Both the position numbers and the translations under genes were made by a program. Under the pieces are notes generated by a model, which saw only the letters and a list, made by a program, of their open reading frames with translations, was not told the DNA's origin and did not search any database. A stretch of 36,975 nt of DNA, taken from contig JAGGWH010000141.1 in assembly GCA_021157585.1 (NCBI GenBank), positions 1-36,975 on the forward strand. The letters are read 5' to 3'. Source of the stretch: Bacteroidales bacterium (GTDB lineage Bacteria; Bacteroidota; Bacteroidia; Bacteroidales; UBA12170). Shown piece after piece: positions 24,896 through 32,645 of the stretch (positions are counted from its first letter, which is position 1; every line of letters starts with the position of its first letter).

Positions 24896-25432
24896 TTATA
24901 TAGACTTTTGATTGATTAATTGGAGGATATATTCATCCTGCCATTCATTATTTAGTAAAACCCAATCCTTTTTTACTCCAATTATTGAAAATTGTTGCCT
25001 TTTAAATAAACTTAAACTTTTTGTATTTGAAGTTAGGATGGAACAATATAGTTGATGTAAATTAAGTATGTTGAAACTATAGTCTATAAGTTGGGTTAAT
25101 GCTTGCTTGGCGTAGCCTTTATTACGATATGCCTTTTCAATTAAAATACCTACACCTGCTCTTCTATTTTTAGGATCAAAATCAAATAAATCAATAGCTC
25201 CAACAATTTCCAATTCTTCATATTTGATATTTGTCAGGCTAATAATAAATCGAGCTTGCTTTTTTGAGAAAATATCTTCTTGTTCACTAAGAATATATTG
25301 CTCTATACTAAAGCGAGAAAAGGGGAGGAGTGTATTACTCAAATACCACAAGCTTTTATCATTTTCCCAATCCTGAATTTTACTTAGATCGCTTAGCTCC
25401 GGAGTTCTTAGTGTTATTTTAGTTGAAGTCAT
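24896..25432 (-). CDS. GNAT family N-acetyltransferase (RimJ/RimL-like)
   Basis: An acetyl-CoA dependent N-acetyltransferase of 178 aa. The acetyl-CoA loop is VGILIEKAYRNKGYAKQAL (94-112), with Arg103, Gly106 and Ala108 in the R/Q-x-x-G-x-G/A position. The N-terminus ITLRTPELSDLSKIQDWENDK is typical of the RimJ/RimL-type branch, whose members modify protein N-termini, amino acids or antibiotics. The substrate here is unknown. It sits between dapF (9 nt upstream) and mltG (2 nt downstream), so a link with cell-wall amino acids or peptides is possible but only inferred from position. Confidence 0.88.
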   Translation of the reverse strand: MTSTKITLRTPELSDLSKIQDWENDKSLWYLSNTLLPFSRFSIEQYILSEQEDIFSKKQARFIISLTNIKYEELEIVGAIDLFDFDPKNRRAGVGILIEKAYRNKGYAKQALTQLIDYSFNILNLHQLYCSILTSNTKSLSLFKRQQFSIIGVKKDWVLLNNEWQDEYILQLINQKSI

Positions 25433-25441
25433 ATGTTAATC

Positions 25442-26227
25442 TTATAATTGAATGCTTCCTTTAAAAACATATTCAGCATATCCTTCTAAAAATACTTCAG
25501 TAAATCGTTGTTCTTTTTCTTGAAAGCTCACTTTTAATTCACCGCCTAATGTTTTAATTTTATAATTATTATATTTATCAGCACCTTTTATATAGGCTCC
25601 AATAGCAGCAGCAGTTACTCCTGTTCCACATGCAAGTGTTTCATTTTCAACGCCACGTTCGTAAGTACGTACAAATAACTTATTCCCTTTTTGCTCAATA
25701 AAGTTAGCGTTAACACCTTCTTTTTTGAAATTTTCCGAATAACGGATTGCTTTTCCTGCTTCAAATACATTTTTGTCCGAAATAGATTTACAAAAGGTTA
25801 AATGATGCGGCGATCCTGTATTTAAAACCAAATGATCATCTATATCTTCAACCTCATGTACATCTTGCATTTGCAGCTTTATGTATTTTAAATTTCCTTT
25901 AGATTGAAGTATCTCGGCAAAATGCTCACCATCAGTTGCTAAAAATTTAAAACTCGACTTATTTATGCCCATATCATAAGCAAAAGCAACGATACAGCGT
26001 CCTCCATTACCACACATACTACCTTCCAATCCATTACTGTTAAAATACTTCATCTCGAAATCATAATCATCAGCTTTTAAAAGATACATTAATCCATCTC
26101 CTCCAACACCAAAATTTCTGTCACAAAGTGATTTAATTTGTTGAGTACTAATTTCGGGAATGCTCTCTCTTCCATCAATAAGAATGAAATCATTCCCTGC
26201 TCCGTGGTATTTATAAAAGTTTATCAT
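25442..26227 (-). CDS. dapF: Diaminopimelate epimerase
   Basis: Converts LL- to meso-diaminopimelate, the last shared step to lysine and peptidoglycan mDAP. With the ATG at 26227 the protein is 261 aa and opens MINFYKYHGAGNDFILIDGR, as in the family; a TTG further up (26245) would lie about at the transcription start and is rejected. The two catalytic cysteines are Cys72 in GSMCGNGGR and Cys200 in ETLACGTGVTAAA. Substrate-binding FVRTYERGVENE is present. The gene heads an operon with a GNAT gene and mltG, and has the best promoter in the window (26248-26278), overlapped by an inverted repeat. Confidence 0.96.
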   Translation of the reverse strand: MINFYKYHGAGNDFILIDGRESIPEISTQQIKSLCDRNFGVGGDGLMYLLKADDYDFEMKYFNSNGLEGSMCGNGGRCIVAFAYDMGINKSSFKFLATDGEHFAEILQSKGNLKYIKLQMQDVHEVEDIDDHLVLNTGSPHHLTFCKSISDKNVFEAGKAIRYSENFKKEGVNANFIEQKGNKLFVRTYERGVENETLACGTGVTAAAIGAYIKGADKYNNYKIKTLGGELKVSFQEKEQRFTEVFLEGYAEYVFKGSIQL

Positions 26228-26247
26228 GGATTTTAGGTCTTTCAAGA

Positions 26248-26278
26248 CAAATTTACATCTTTTTTAAGAACGAACAAA
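26248..26278 (-). promoter_or_regulatory. Promoter of the dapF operon
   Basis: Minus-strand TTTG (26278-26275), 19-nt spacer, TAAATTTG (26255-26248): an exact Bacteroidota promoter. The -7 box ends 21 nt before the ATG at 26227. Confidence 0.8.
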
Positions 26279-26288
26279 GATTGTTCGT
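26270..26288. promoter_or_regulatory. Inverted repeat over the -33 element of dapF
   Basis: ACGAACAA (26270-26277), AGA, TTGTTCGT (26281-26288): eight perfect pairs with a 3-nt centre. It covers the -33 TTTG, the place for a repressor site. No regulator gene is adjacent, so operator function is inferred. Confidence 0.4.
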
Positions 26289-26429
26289 GTTTCTATTGTA
26301 GAGTTAGCCAAGCTTAACCGCTCTCTGTAAAACGTTCCTTATACCAACTCAGCATATTAACTTTTTTTAACCTGTAACAAGCTTTATTTTTTATGTTTTT
26401 TGATAAACTTTGTAAAAAAAATTATAGCT

Positions 26430-27515
26430 ATGAAAATCAAAAACTTCAAATCTTTTTATAGATTTTTATTTGTTATTATTCTTTTGCTAGCCTTTCAAAT
26501 TCCAAAAAATTTAAAGGCAGAATCAGGATTGGTAAATTTAGTAGATGCTGCAAAGAAGACGGTTAATTCGGTTGTACACATTAAAACAATTATGCTTCAA
26601 AAAAGCAATGTATATTCTTATTTTTATGATAGCTATGGAAACATATATCGTCGAGGAGAAGAGCCTAAATACTATGTGGCAACCGGTTCAGGAGTGATTC
26701 TTACAAAGGACGGATATATAGTTACCAATAATCATGTTGTTGCAGGTGCTTATGAGATATATGTAACATTAAACGATAAACGAAATTTAAAAGCAAAAAT
26801 AATAGGTAGAGATCCTGCTACCGATTTAGCTCTAATTAAAATTGATACAGATAATCTTCCATTTTTAGAATTTGGGGATTCTGATAATGCACAAATAGGT
26901 GAGTGGGTACTTGCAGTTGGTAACCCTTTTAATCTAACTTCTACAGTAACAGCCGGCATAATTAGTGCTAAAGCCAGAAATCTTCATCTTGTTAGTCCTC
27001 AGCATAGTTCTGCCATAGATTCTTATATTCAGACTGACGCTGCTGTAAATAGTGGCAATAGTGGAGGAGCATTAGTTAATGCAAGGGGCGAATTAATAGG
27101 GATTAATGCTGCTATTGCGTCAAATACAGGCAGCTATACCGGATACAGTTTTGCAATACCATCAAATATTGTGAAAAAAGTTGTGAGCGATATTATACAA
27201 TACGGAAAAGTAAAAAGAGCCTATATGGGTGTGCAAATTAACGATCTTAATGAAGATGTAGCCAATTACTTAAATATGCCAAAAATTGAAGGCGTTTTTA
27301 TTGCTAAAGTTGTATATGGTGGATCGGCTTGGAAAGTAGGAATAAAAAGTCAGGACGTTATCTTGCAAATTGATAATCAAAAAGTAAACTCAAGGTCTGA
27401 ATTAGTAGAACGTTTGACTCAATATCAACCCGGCGCCACTATTATGGTTAAAATATGGCGAAAAGGTCGGCAATATGATTTTTCTCTTGTTTTGGAAAGT
27501 GATAATCAAGAATAG
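26430..27515 (+). CDS. HtrA/DegP-like serine protease with one PDZ domain
   Basis: A periplasmic trypsin-like (S1C) protease for envelope quality control. From the ATG at 26430 the protein is 361 aa; a TTG in frame at 26400 only adds residues before a clean signal sequence (FLFVIILLLAFQIPKNLKA). Catalytic triad: His102 in VTNNHVVAG, Asp132 in DPATDLALIKI, Ser211 in NSGNSGGALVN. One PDZ domain follows at about 265-358 (AYMGVQI, then SAWKVGIKSQDVIL), so it is shorter than E. coli DegP, which has two, and the signal-peptide form differs from membrane-anchored DegS. A near-match -7 (TA, three bases, TTTG) lies at 26404-26412. Confidence 0.93.
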   Translation: MKIKNFKSFYRFLFVIILLLAFQIPKNLKAESGLVNLVDAAKKTVNSVVHIKTIMLQKSNVYSYFYDSYGNIYRRGEEPKYYVATGSGVILTKDGYIVTNNHVVAGAYEIYVTLNDKRNLKAKIIGRDPATDLALIKIDTDNLPFLEFGDSDNAQIGEWVLAVGNPFNLTSTVTAGIISAKARNLHLVSPQHSSAIDSYIQTDAAVNSGNSGGALVNARGELIGINAAIASNTGSYTGYSFAIPSNIVKKVVSDIIQYGKVKRAYMGVQINDLNEDVANYLNMPKIEGVFIAKVVYGGSAWKVGIKSQDVILQIDNQKVNSRSELVERLTQYQPGATIMVKIWRKGRQYDFSLVLESDNQE

Positions 27516-27574
27516 TCATTTCATATTTTTTTGTTAATATTATTTAGAACGCATCTAAATAAGTTTTAAACTCA

Positions 27575-27582
27575 TAGCTTTG
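27575..27582 (+). promoter_or_regulatory. -7 box of the P5C dehydrogenase gene
   Basis: TAGCTTTG, exact TAnnTTTG, ending 21 nt before the ATG at 27603. No -33 TTG at the usual spacing. Confidence 0.5.
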
Positions 27583-27602
27583 TACCATAAAAAAATAAAA
27601 TT

Positions 27603-29243
27603 ATGGCACAAGGAATGTATCATGTACCACACGTACCAAAAGCAATGAACGAACCTACTTTAGAATATAAACCGGGAAGTCAGGAAAGGAAGGCTGTTAA
27701 AGCAGCACTGAAAGAACTAAAATCAAAGGAAATAGATATTCCTATGGTGATAGGAGGTAAAGAAGTGCGAACAGATAATCGCATTTCTATTCATCCACCA
27801 CATCAAATTAAACATACTTTAGGCCACTATTATATGGGTGGTGCAGAACATGTTACACAAGCTATAGAGGCTGCACTTGAGGCACGTCCAAAATGGCAAT
27901 CTCTGAATTGGGATAGTCGTGCTGCAATTTTTCTTAAAGCTGCCGATTTAATTTCGGGACCTTATCGTGCTAAAATTAACGCAGCTACTATGCTTGGTCA
28001 ATCCAAGAATATTTATCAAGCAGAAATCGATGCTGCCTGTGAATTTGCAGATTTTTTACGATTCAACGTAGAATATATGGCTGATATTTACAGTCAACAA
28101 CCACTCTCAAGTAAAGGGATTTGGAATCGTATGCAACAACGTCCTTTAGAAGGATTTGTTTATGCCATTACTCCCTTTAATTTCACCGCTATTGCTGGAA
28201 ATCTACCAGCTGCTCCTGCATTGATGGGAAATGTAGTGGTTTGGAAACCATCAAACACACAAGTCTATTCAGCAAATGTTATTATGGAAATCTTCCAAGA
28301 AGCAGGTTTACCGGATGGCGTAATTAATATGGTATTTGCTCCCGGTGCTGTAGGAGGAAGAGTTATGGCGGATCATAAAGATTTTGTTGGTGTTCATTTT
28401 ACGGGTAGTAATGCCGTATTTAATCGCATTTGGAAAACAATAGGAGCAAACGTAGGAATTTATAATACCTATCCGAAAATTGTGGGCGAAACCGGTGGTA
28501 AAGACTTTATAATGATTCATAAATCAGCTAAAGTTGATGAAGTGGTAACGGCTATGAGTCGTGGTGCTTTTGAATACCAAGGACAGAAATGTTCTGCTGC
28601 ATCTCGTGCTTATGTTCCTGATAATCTGTGGGAAGAAGTTAAAGAAAAGCTGATTACAGATGTCCAATCTTTCCGTATGGGAAGTGTTGAGAATTTCCAG
28701 AACTTTATCAATGCAGTAATTGATGAAGCTTCCTTTGATAAATTGGCTACGTATATTGAAAGAGCAAAAAAAGATGCAGAAGCTGAAATTATTGTTGGTG
28801 GGGGATATGACAAAACCGAGGGCTATTTTATTGAGCCAACAGTAATTGTAACCTCTGATCCTAAATATGTTACTATGCAAGAAGAATTATTCGGACCTGT
28901 TTTCACTATCTACGTTTATCCTGCCGAAGAGTATGAAGAAACGTTAAAGCTTGTAGATGAAACGTCTCCTTATGCTTTAACAGGAGCTATTTTTGCTCAC
29001 GATCGTTACGCCATTACTCAAGCTGTCGATAAATTGGTGAATGCTGCGGGTAATTTCTATATCAACGATAAACCAACAGGTGCCGTAGTGGGACAACAAC
29101 CTTTTGGAGGCGCAAGAGCTTCAGGAACAAACGATAAATCAGGCTCTTACCTTAACTTATTACGTTGGGTATCACCAAGAACTATTAAAGAAAATTTTGT
29201 TCCGCCAACAGATTATCGTTATTCATTTATGGAAGAGAAATAA
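27603..29243 (+). CDS. pruA: L-glutamate gamma-semialdehyde dehydrogenase (P5C dehydrogenase)
   Basis: Oxidises glutamate semialdehyde (from proline or arginine/ornithine) to glutamate with NAD. The 546-aa protein is a stand-alone enzyme without the proline dehydrogenase domain of PutA. Aldehyde dehydrogenase core residues are present: the oxyanion Asn in ITPFNFTAIAGNLPA (189-203), Glu296 in IVGETGGKDF and the nucleophile Cys330 in QGQKCSAASRAYVP; EELFGPVF and the closing PFGGARASGTNDKSG loop are also typical. N-terminal extension EYKPGSQERKAV matches the eukaryote-like ALDH4 group of Bacteroidota. No proline dehydrogenase gene is in the window. It is transcribed from its own promoter. Confidence 0.95.
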   Translation: MAQGMYHVPHVPKAMNEPTLEYKPGSQERKAVKAALKELKSKEIDIPMVIGGKEVRTDNRISIHPPHQIKHTLGHYYMGGAEHVTQAIEAALEARPKWQSLNWDSRAAIFLKAADLISGPYRAKINAATMLGQSKNIYQAEIDAACEFADFLRFNVEYMADIYSQQPLSSKGIWNRMQQRPLEGFVYAITPFNFTAIAGNLPAAPALMGNVVVWKPSNTQVYSANVIMEIFQEAGLPDGVINMVFAPGAVGGRVMADHKDFVGVHFTGSNAVFNRIWKTIGANVGIYNTYPKIVGETGGKDFIMIHKSAKVDEVVTAMSRGAFEYQGQKCSAASRAYVPDNLWEEVKEKLITDVQSFRMGSVENFQNFINAVIDEASFDKLATYIERAKKDAEAEIIVGGGYDKTEGYFIEPTVIVTSDPKYVTMQEELFGPVFTIYVYPAEEYEETLKLVDETSPYALTGAIFAHDRYAITQAVDKLVNAAGNFYINDKPTGAVVGQQPFGGARASGTNDKSGSYLNLLRWVSPRTIKENFVPPTDYRYSFMEEK

Positions 29244-29249
29244 GTGCAT

Positions 29250-29279
29250 TTTGAACGATAATGCTTTTTATTATCTTTG
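29250..29279 (+). promoter_or_regulatory. Promoter of the OsmC family gene
   Basis: TTTG (29250-29253), 18-nt spacer, TATCTTTG (29272-29279). It starts only 7 nt after the P5C dehydrogenase stop, and lies downstream of the alternative ATG at 29261, which decides for the start at 29309. Confidence 0.75.
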
Positions 29280-29308
29280 CAGCTCAAAAAAAATTAAATA
29301 CACAAACA

Positions 29309-29731
29309 ATGAAAGAAAAAGTAGATATAGTATGGCAAGATGAAATGGCTTTTGAGGCCAGTTTGCATGAGAATACTCAGAAAGTAATAATAGATGCAGT
29401 TCCTGCTGTTGGCGGACGGGATTTAGGTCCTCGCCCAAAAACTTTATTATTGGTTTCATTGGGAGGCTGTACTGCCATGGATGTCATTTCTATTTTAAAG
29501 AAGATGAGAGTTAAGCCTGATTATTTCAATGTTGAAGTTGAAGGTGAATTAACAGATGAACATCCAAAATACTTCCATACAATTACTGTAAACTATATTT
29601 TCCGTGGTAAAGATTTACCTATGGATAAAATTAAAAAAGCGGTTAGTCTTTCGGAAGATCGTTATTGCGGAGTAACCGAAATGTTAAAACATTCATCAAA
29701 AATAATTTCAAACATTATAATAGAAGATTAA
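29309..29731 (+). CDS. OsmC family peroxide/hydroperoxide reductase-like protein
   Basis: A 140-aa cytosolic protein of the OsmC/Ohr superfamily, which reduces organic hydroperoxides with two cysteines. Both expected cysteines are visible: Cys54 in SLGGCTAMDVISIL and Cys120 in SEDRYCGVTEML. The strand VGGRDLGPRPKTLLL carries the conserved arginine. It resembles the YhfA-like branch more than Ohr. The frame extends to 29261, but the promoter lies inside that extension, and the protein from 29309 (MKEKVDIVWQDEM) has the normal length. It is monocistronic and ends at a terminator shared with the convergent Nudix gene. Confidence 0.92.
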   Translation: MKEKVDIVWQDEMAFEASLHENTQKVIIDAVPAVGGRDLGPRPKTLLLVSLGGCTAMDVISILKKMRVKPDYFNVEVEGELTDEHPKYFHTITVNYIFRGKDLPMDKIKKAVSLSEDRYCGVTEMLKHSSKIISNIIIED

Positions 29732-29752
29732 TATTTATTCTTTATAAAAATG

Positions 29753-29785
29753 AATGCGCTTCAAGGTAATGGAGCGCATTTTTTA
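29753..29785. terminator. Terminator between the convergent OsmC and Nudix genes
   Basis: AATGCGCT (29753-29760), 12-nt loop, AGCGCATT (29773-29780), then six T toward the plus side. The T-run contains the stop codon of the Nudix gene on the other strand, so the hairpin can serve both directions. Confidence 0.8.
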
Positions 29786-30436
29786 TGGCAGAATCTTACT
29801 TAAATGGTTAGTTTTAATAACATCTAATAACTCATTTAAAATCATTGCTGTAGCTCCCCATATTTTTATATTATTAATACAGAAACAAGGAGCTGATATG
29901 GAATTTTTATTTAAAAATAAAACTTCCTTTAATTGTACTGCATTATCATCTAACAGATCCTTAAGCGAAATTTTATATACTTGTTGCACTTCTGTAGAAT
30001 CCGGAATAATTTTATTCAAATTTTCTATATAAGCAACGTAAGGCTCTACAATAAAATTACTATTTGGAATATATAAGCGAGATAATTTCCCCAAAATATC
30101 GGCTGTACTTACTTCTATACCAATCTCTTCCTGAGTCTCTCTGATAGCCGTTTTCATTAAATCTTTATCTCTTGTTTCTTTTTTACCCCCGGGAAATGAA
30201 ATTTGTCCGCTATGAACTCCATCATAAACACTTCTTAGAATGAATACTATTTTTGTTTCCCTATTTTCATTAAATAAAACAATAAGAACAGCACTATGTT
30301 TTGCATCTTTTGGAGTTTCAGGCCTTCTTATACCATCTATTCGTTCCAATGGAGCCAACTTTAAATGAGATTGAATTCCGGGTAGCTCTTTAGTTAATGC
30401 CTTTTTGAATTTATTTTTCAAAATCAGATTCTCCAT
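29783..30436 (-). CDS. Nudix hydrolase, CoA pyrophosphatase type
   Basis: Likely splits CoA or its oxidised derivatives into 3',5'-ADP and phosphopantetheine. With the ATG at 30436 the protein is 217 aa. The NuCoA signature specific to CoA-type members is present before the Nudix box: VFILRSVYDGVHSGQISFPG (64-83). The Nudix core follows as RETQEEIGIE (99-108). In this branch the first Glu of the general Nudix motif is often replaced, as here. The frame reaches to 30484, but a -7 box at 30445-30452 lies inside that stretch, so the shorter start is used; the leader is then only a few bases. It is monocistronic and convergent with the OsmC gene. Confidence 0.9.
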   Translation of the reverse strand: MENLILKNKFKKALTKELPGIQSHLKLAPLERIDGIRRPETPKDAKHSAVLIVLFNENRETKIVFILRSVYDGVHSGQISFPGGKKETRDKDLMKTAIRETQEEIGIEVSTADILGKLSRLYIPNSNFIVEPYVAYIENLNKIIPDSTEVQQVYKISLKDLLDDNAVQLKEVLFLNKNSISAPCFCINNIKIWGATAMILNELLDVIKTNHLSKILP

Positions 30437-30444
30437 AATAAATG

Positions 30445-30452
30445 CAAAGATA
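30445..30452 (-). promoter_or_regulatory. -7 box of the Nudix gene
   Basis: Minus-strand TATCTTTG, exact TAnnTTTG, with its last G 9 nt before the ATG at 30436. The expected leader is about 2-5 nt. No -33 TTG at 18-21 nt. Confidence 0.5.
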
Positions 30453-30626
30453 ATTTTAATCAGATAAATTTTAATCAATAACAAGGTTATAAAAGCGTAT
30501 TTATAATATTCTGTAAAAAATAAGTTATGGAAATTTAAGAAAACAATACTTTTCTAAAGGCATAAAATTTACTTATACAAGCTAAAAATATGATTATTCA
30601 ATGAGGATAATTAAGTCTATTTTTTG

Positions 30627-30634
30627 TACCTTTG
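30627..30634 (+). promoter_or_regulatory. -7 box of clpS
   Basis: TACCTTTG, exact TAnnTTTG, ends 5 nt before the GTG at 30639, so the mRNA should begin at or next to the start codon. No -33 TTG seen. Confidence 0.55.
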
Positions 30635-30638
30635 CCGC

Positions 30639-30911
30639 GTGACTAAAGAAAAACATAGCCCCACTTTTGACAGCGATGAACTTGTAGAAGAGAATAAATC
30701 TCTAATTTTGTTCAACGATGATTTTAATACTTTCGATTTTGTTATAAGGTCTTTAATTGATGTATGTAATCACGATGACTTACAAGCGGAACAATGTGCT
30801 TTTATTGTTCATTACAAAGGTAAATGTGTTGTTAAATCCGATTCTTTTCCCGTTTTAAAACCAATGTTTGACGAACTTTCTCGCCGCGATTTAACAGTTA
30901 GTATTGATTAA
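30639..30911 (+). CDS. clpS: ClpS adaptor of the Clp protease (N-end rule)
   Basis: Brings proteins with destabilising N-termini (Leu, Phe, Tyr, Trp) to ClpAP or ClpCP for degradation. The 90 aa show the ligand-pocket motif LFNDDFNTFDFVIRSLIDVC and the helix AEQCAFIVHYKGKCVVK with the conserved His. I choose GTG at 30639 (giving M-TKEKHSP, the usual start in Bacteroidota ClpS). The frame extends to a TTG at 30624, but that lies upstream of a -7 box at 30627-30634. From that box the mRNA would begin at the GTG, so the gene is likely leaderless. No Clp ATPase gene is adjacent. Confidence 0.92.
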   Translation: MTKEKHSPTFDSDELVEENKSLILFNDDFNTFDFVIRSLIDVCNHDDLQAEQCAFIVHYKGKCVVKSDSFPVLKPMFDELSRRDLTVSID

Positions 30912-31019
30912 TTCTACAATCGCTCCTTGTTTTTATCTTTTTATTTCGTGCTATAAAAAATAATAAAGTCATTTCCTTTATCTCATTTCTTTTCTTAATT
31001 TTACAGAAAATAAAAAGCA

Positions 31020-31490
31020 ATGCCCTGGATAATTATTTTACTCTTAATTGCATTAGGAATTATTTTCTTACTTCTTGAACTTTTGGTAGTTCCCGGTACA
31101 ACTTTTATTGGAATAATTGGGTTTATATCTCTTGCATTAGGTGTTTATCAAACATTTGTAATCTACGGTATAAGTTGGGGTGTTTTTGCTTTAATAGCAA
31201 CATCTATTGTTAGTGTGCTTATGCTAATTTTAAGCTTACGTTCTAAAACTTGGAAAAAAGCAATGCTTTCTACAAGTATTAAATCAAAGGTGAACCAAGA
31301 CAGTAAAAAAATTAGTATCGGTGATGAAGGAATTACTATTTCGCGTCTGACACCAATGGGAAAAGCACGTTTTGGTAATAATTTTATAGAGGTTTCCACT
31401 TTTGGCGATTTTTTAGATCCTGAAATGAGTATTCGTATTATTGAAATAAAAAATAATAAAATTTTTGTTGAACCCATAGAGGAGGGATAA
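31020..31490 (+). CDS. NfeD family membrane protein (short form)
   Basis: A 156-aa partner of bacterial flotillins. Three hydrophobic helices fall in the first 75 residues (IIILLLIALGIIFLLLELL, then a second and third), followed by a soluble OB-fold domain at about 90-156 (GDEGITISRLTPMGKARFG, with FIEVSTFGDFLDP). The ClpP-like protease domain of long NfeD proteins is absent, which makes it the short form. It precedes floA by 36 nt in the same direction, the usual order; the pair organises membrane microdomains in Bacillus. No good promoter match was found, though TAATTTTA near 30997 is close to a -7 box. Confidence 0.92.
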   Translation: MPWIIILLLIALGIIFLLLELLVVPGTTFIGIIGFISLALGVYQTFVIYGISWGVFALIATSIVSVLMLILSLRSKTWKKAMLSTSIKSKVNQDSKKISIGDEGITISRLTPMGKARFGNNFIEVSTFGDFLDPEMSIRIIEIKNNKIFVEPIEEG

Positions 31491-31526
31491 TCTAATCTCA
31501 CTTTTCTTATTAAAAAACTTTAAATT

Positions 31527-32522
31527 ATGGAACAAGGAGTAGGAATGTTAATTGGAGTAATTATCGCTGTTGTTATCAGTATATGGATTCTTTTTGTATA
31601 CATACCGGTTGGACTTTGGTTCTCTGCCTTAGTATCTGGAGTACGCATATCTCTTATACAGCTTGTACTTATGCGTTGGAGAAATGTACCACCAAAAATA
31701 ATTGTGAATGCAATGATTACTTCCAAAAAAGCCGGATTAGAATTAACCCGCGATGAATTAGAAGCTCATTATCTTGCAGGTGGTAAAATTAAAAATGTTG
31801 TTGAGGCTTTAATTTCTGCCGATAAAGCCAATATGGCACTTAACTTTCAAACAGCTACGGCTATTGACCTTGCTGGTCGAGATGTCTTTCAAGCGGTACA
31901 AATGTCGGTAAATCCCAAAGTAATTAATACCCCACCGGTAACAGCTGTATCTAAAGACGGTATTCAGCTTATTGCAAAAGCACGTGTTACTGTTCGGGCT
32001 AATATCCAACAATTGGTTGGTGGTGCCGGCGAAGAAACTGTTTTAGCTCGTATTGGAGAAGGTGTTGTATCTTCTATTGGTTCCTCCAATAGTCATAAAG
32101 AAGTATTGGAAAATCCTGATTCTATTTCACGAGTAGTTTTAGCAAAGGGATTGGATGCAGGAACTGCATTTGAAATTCTTTCTATTGATATTGCAGATAT
32201 TGATATTGGGAAAAATATTGGTGCTGTTCTTCAGATGGATCAGGCCAATGCCGATAAAAATATTGCTCAGGCACAAGCCGAAAAGCGTAGAGCTATGGCT
32301 GTAGCTTTAGAACAAGAGATGTTGGCTAAAGCTCAAGAAGCGCGTGCAAAAGTTATTTTGGCTGAAGCCGAAGTTCCTTTGGCTATAGCAGAGGCATTTA
32401 GATCCGGGAATTTAGGTATAATGGATTATTATAAATTCAAAAATATCCAAGCAGACACTTCAATGCGCGATAGCATTGCAAAACCTGCTAAAAAAGATAC
32501 TAAACCAAAAAAAGATAAGTAG
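31527..32522 (+). CDS. floA: Flotillin-like protein FloA
   Basis: A scaffold of lipid-ordered membrane domains. The 331 aa match the FloA (YqfA, UPF0365) family: a membrane helix at about 8-30 ([20 protein letters not shown]), the SPFH-type core ([42 protein letters not shown]), then the [20 protein letters not shown] segment and a long Ala/Glu-rich coiled coil (about 245-300) that drives assembly. The tail is lysine-rich ([10 protein letters not shown]). It is encoded directly after nfeD, and the operon ends in an unusually long hairpin terminator (32534-32619). Confidence 0.96.
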   Translation: MEQGVGMLIGVIIAVVISIWILFVYIPVGLWFSALVSGVRISLIQLVLMRWRNVPPKIIVNAMITSKKAGLELTRDELEAHYLAGGKIKNVVEALISADKANMALNFQTATAIDLAGRDVFQAVQMSVNPKVINTPPVTAVSKDGIQLIAKARVTVRANIQQLVGGAGEETVLARIGEGVVSSIGSSNSHKEVLENPDSISRVVLAKGLDAGTAFEILSIDIADIDIGKNIGAVLQMDQANADKNIAQAQAEKRRAMAVALEQEMLAKAQEARAKVILAEAEVPLAIAEAFRSGNLGIMDYYKFKNIQADTSMRDSIAKPAKKDTKPKKDK

Positions 32523-32533
32523 ACAAGCATCTG

Positions 32534-32619
32534 AAGACTTTTATTAAATTCATTTCCTTTTCAAAGCTAATACCTTAAAGAAGGATTAGGGAGTGAGTTT
32601 AATAAAAGTCTTTTTTTTA
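32534..32619 (+). terminator. Long-stem terminator of the nfeD-floA operon
   Basis: AAGACTTTTATTAAA (32534-32548) pairs perfectly with TTTAATAAAAGTCTT (32598-32612), and pairing continues inward to 32558/32588 with three G.T wobbles, so the stem is about 25 bp with a 29-nt loop, followed by a T-run (32611-32618). Confidence 0.85.
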
Positions 32620-32645
32620 TATAATTAATCATAAAAACTAATCGT

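Noticed and set aside
26228-26245. TTG start adding six residues to DapF
   Set aside because: It would lie at or before the transcription start given by the promoter at 26248-26278, and the family N-terminus begins at the ATG at 26227.
28524-28880. 118-codon frame antisense to the P5C dehydrogenase gene
   Set aside because: It has no recognisable domain or promoter and lies fully within a well-supported gene; its composition is that of a reverse-strand shadow.
29261-29308. Longer start for the OsmC protein
   Set aside because: The stretch contains the -7 box TATCTTTG and would not be transcribed; the protein from 29309 has the normal family length.
30437-30484. Longer start for the Nudix hydrolase with a hydrophobic leader
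   Set aside because: A -7 box lies inside it, and CoA-type Nudix enzymes are cytosolic with no such leader.
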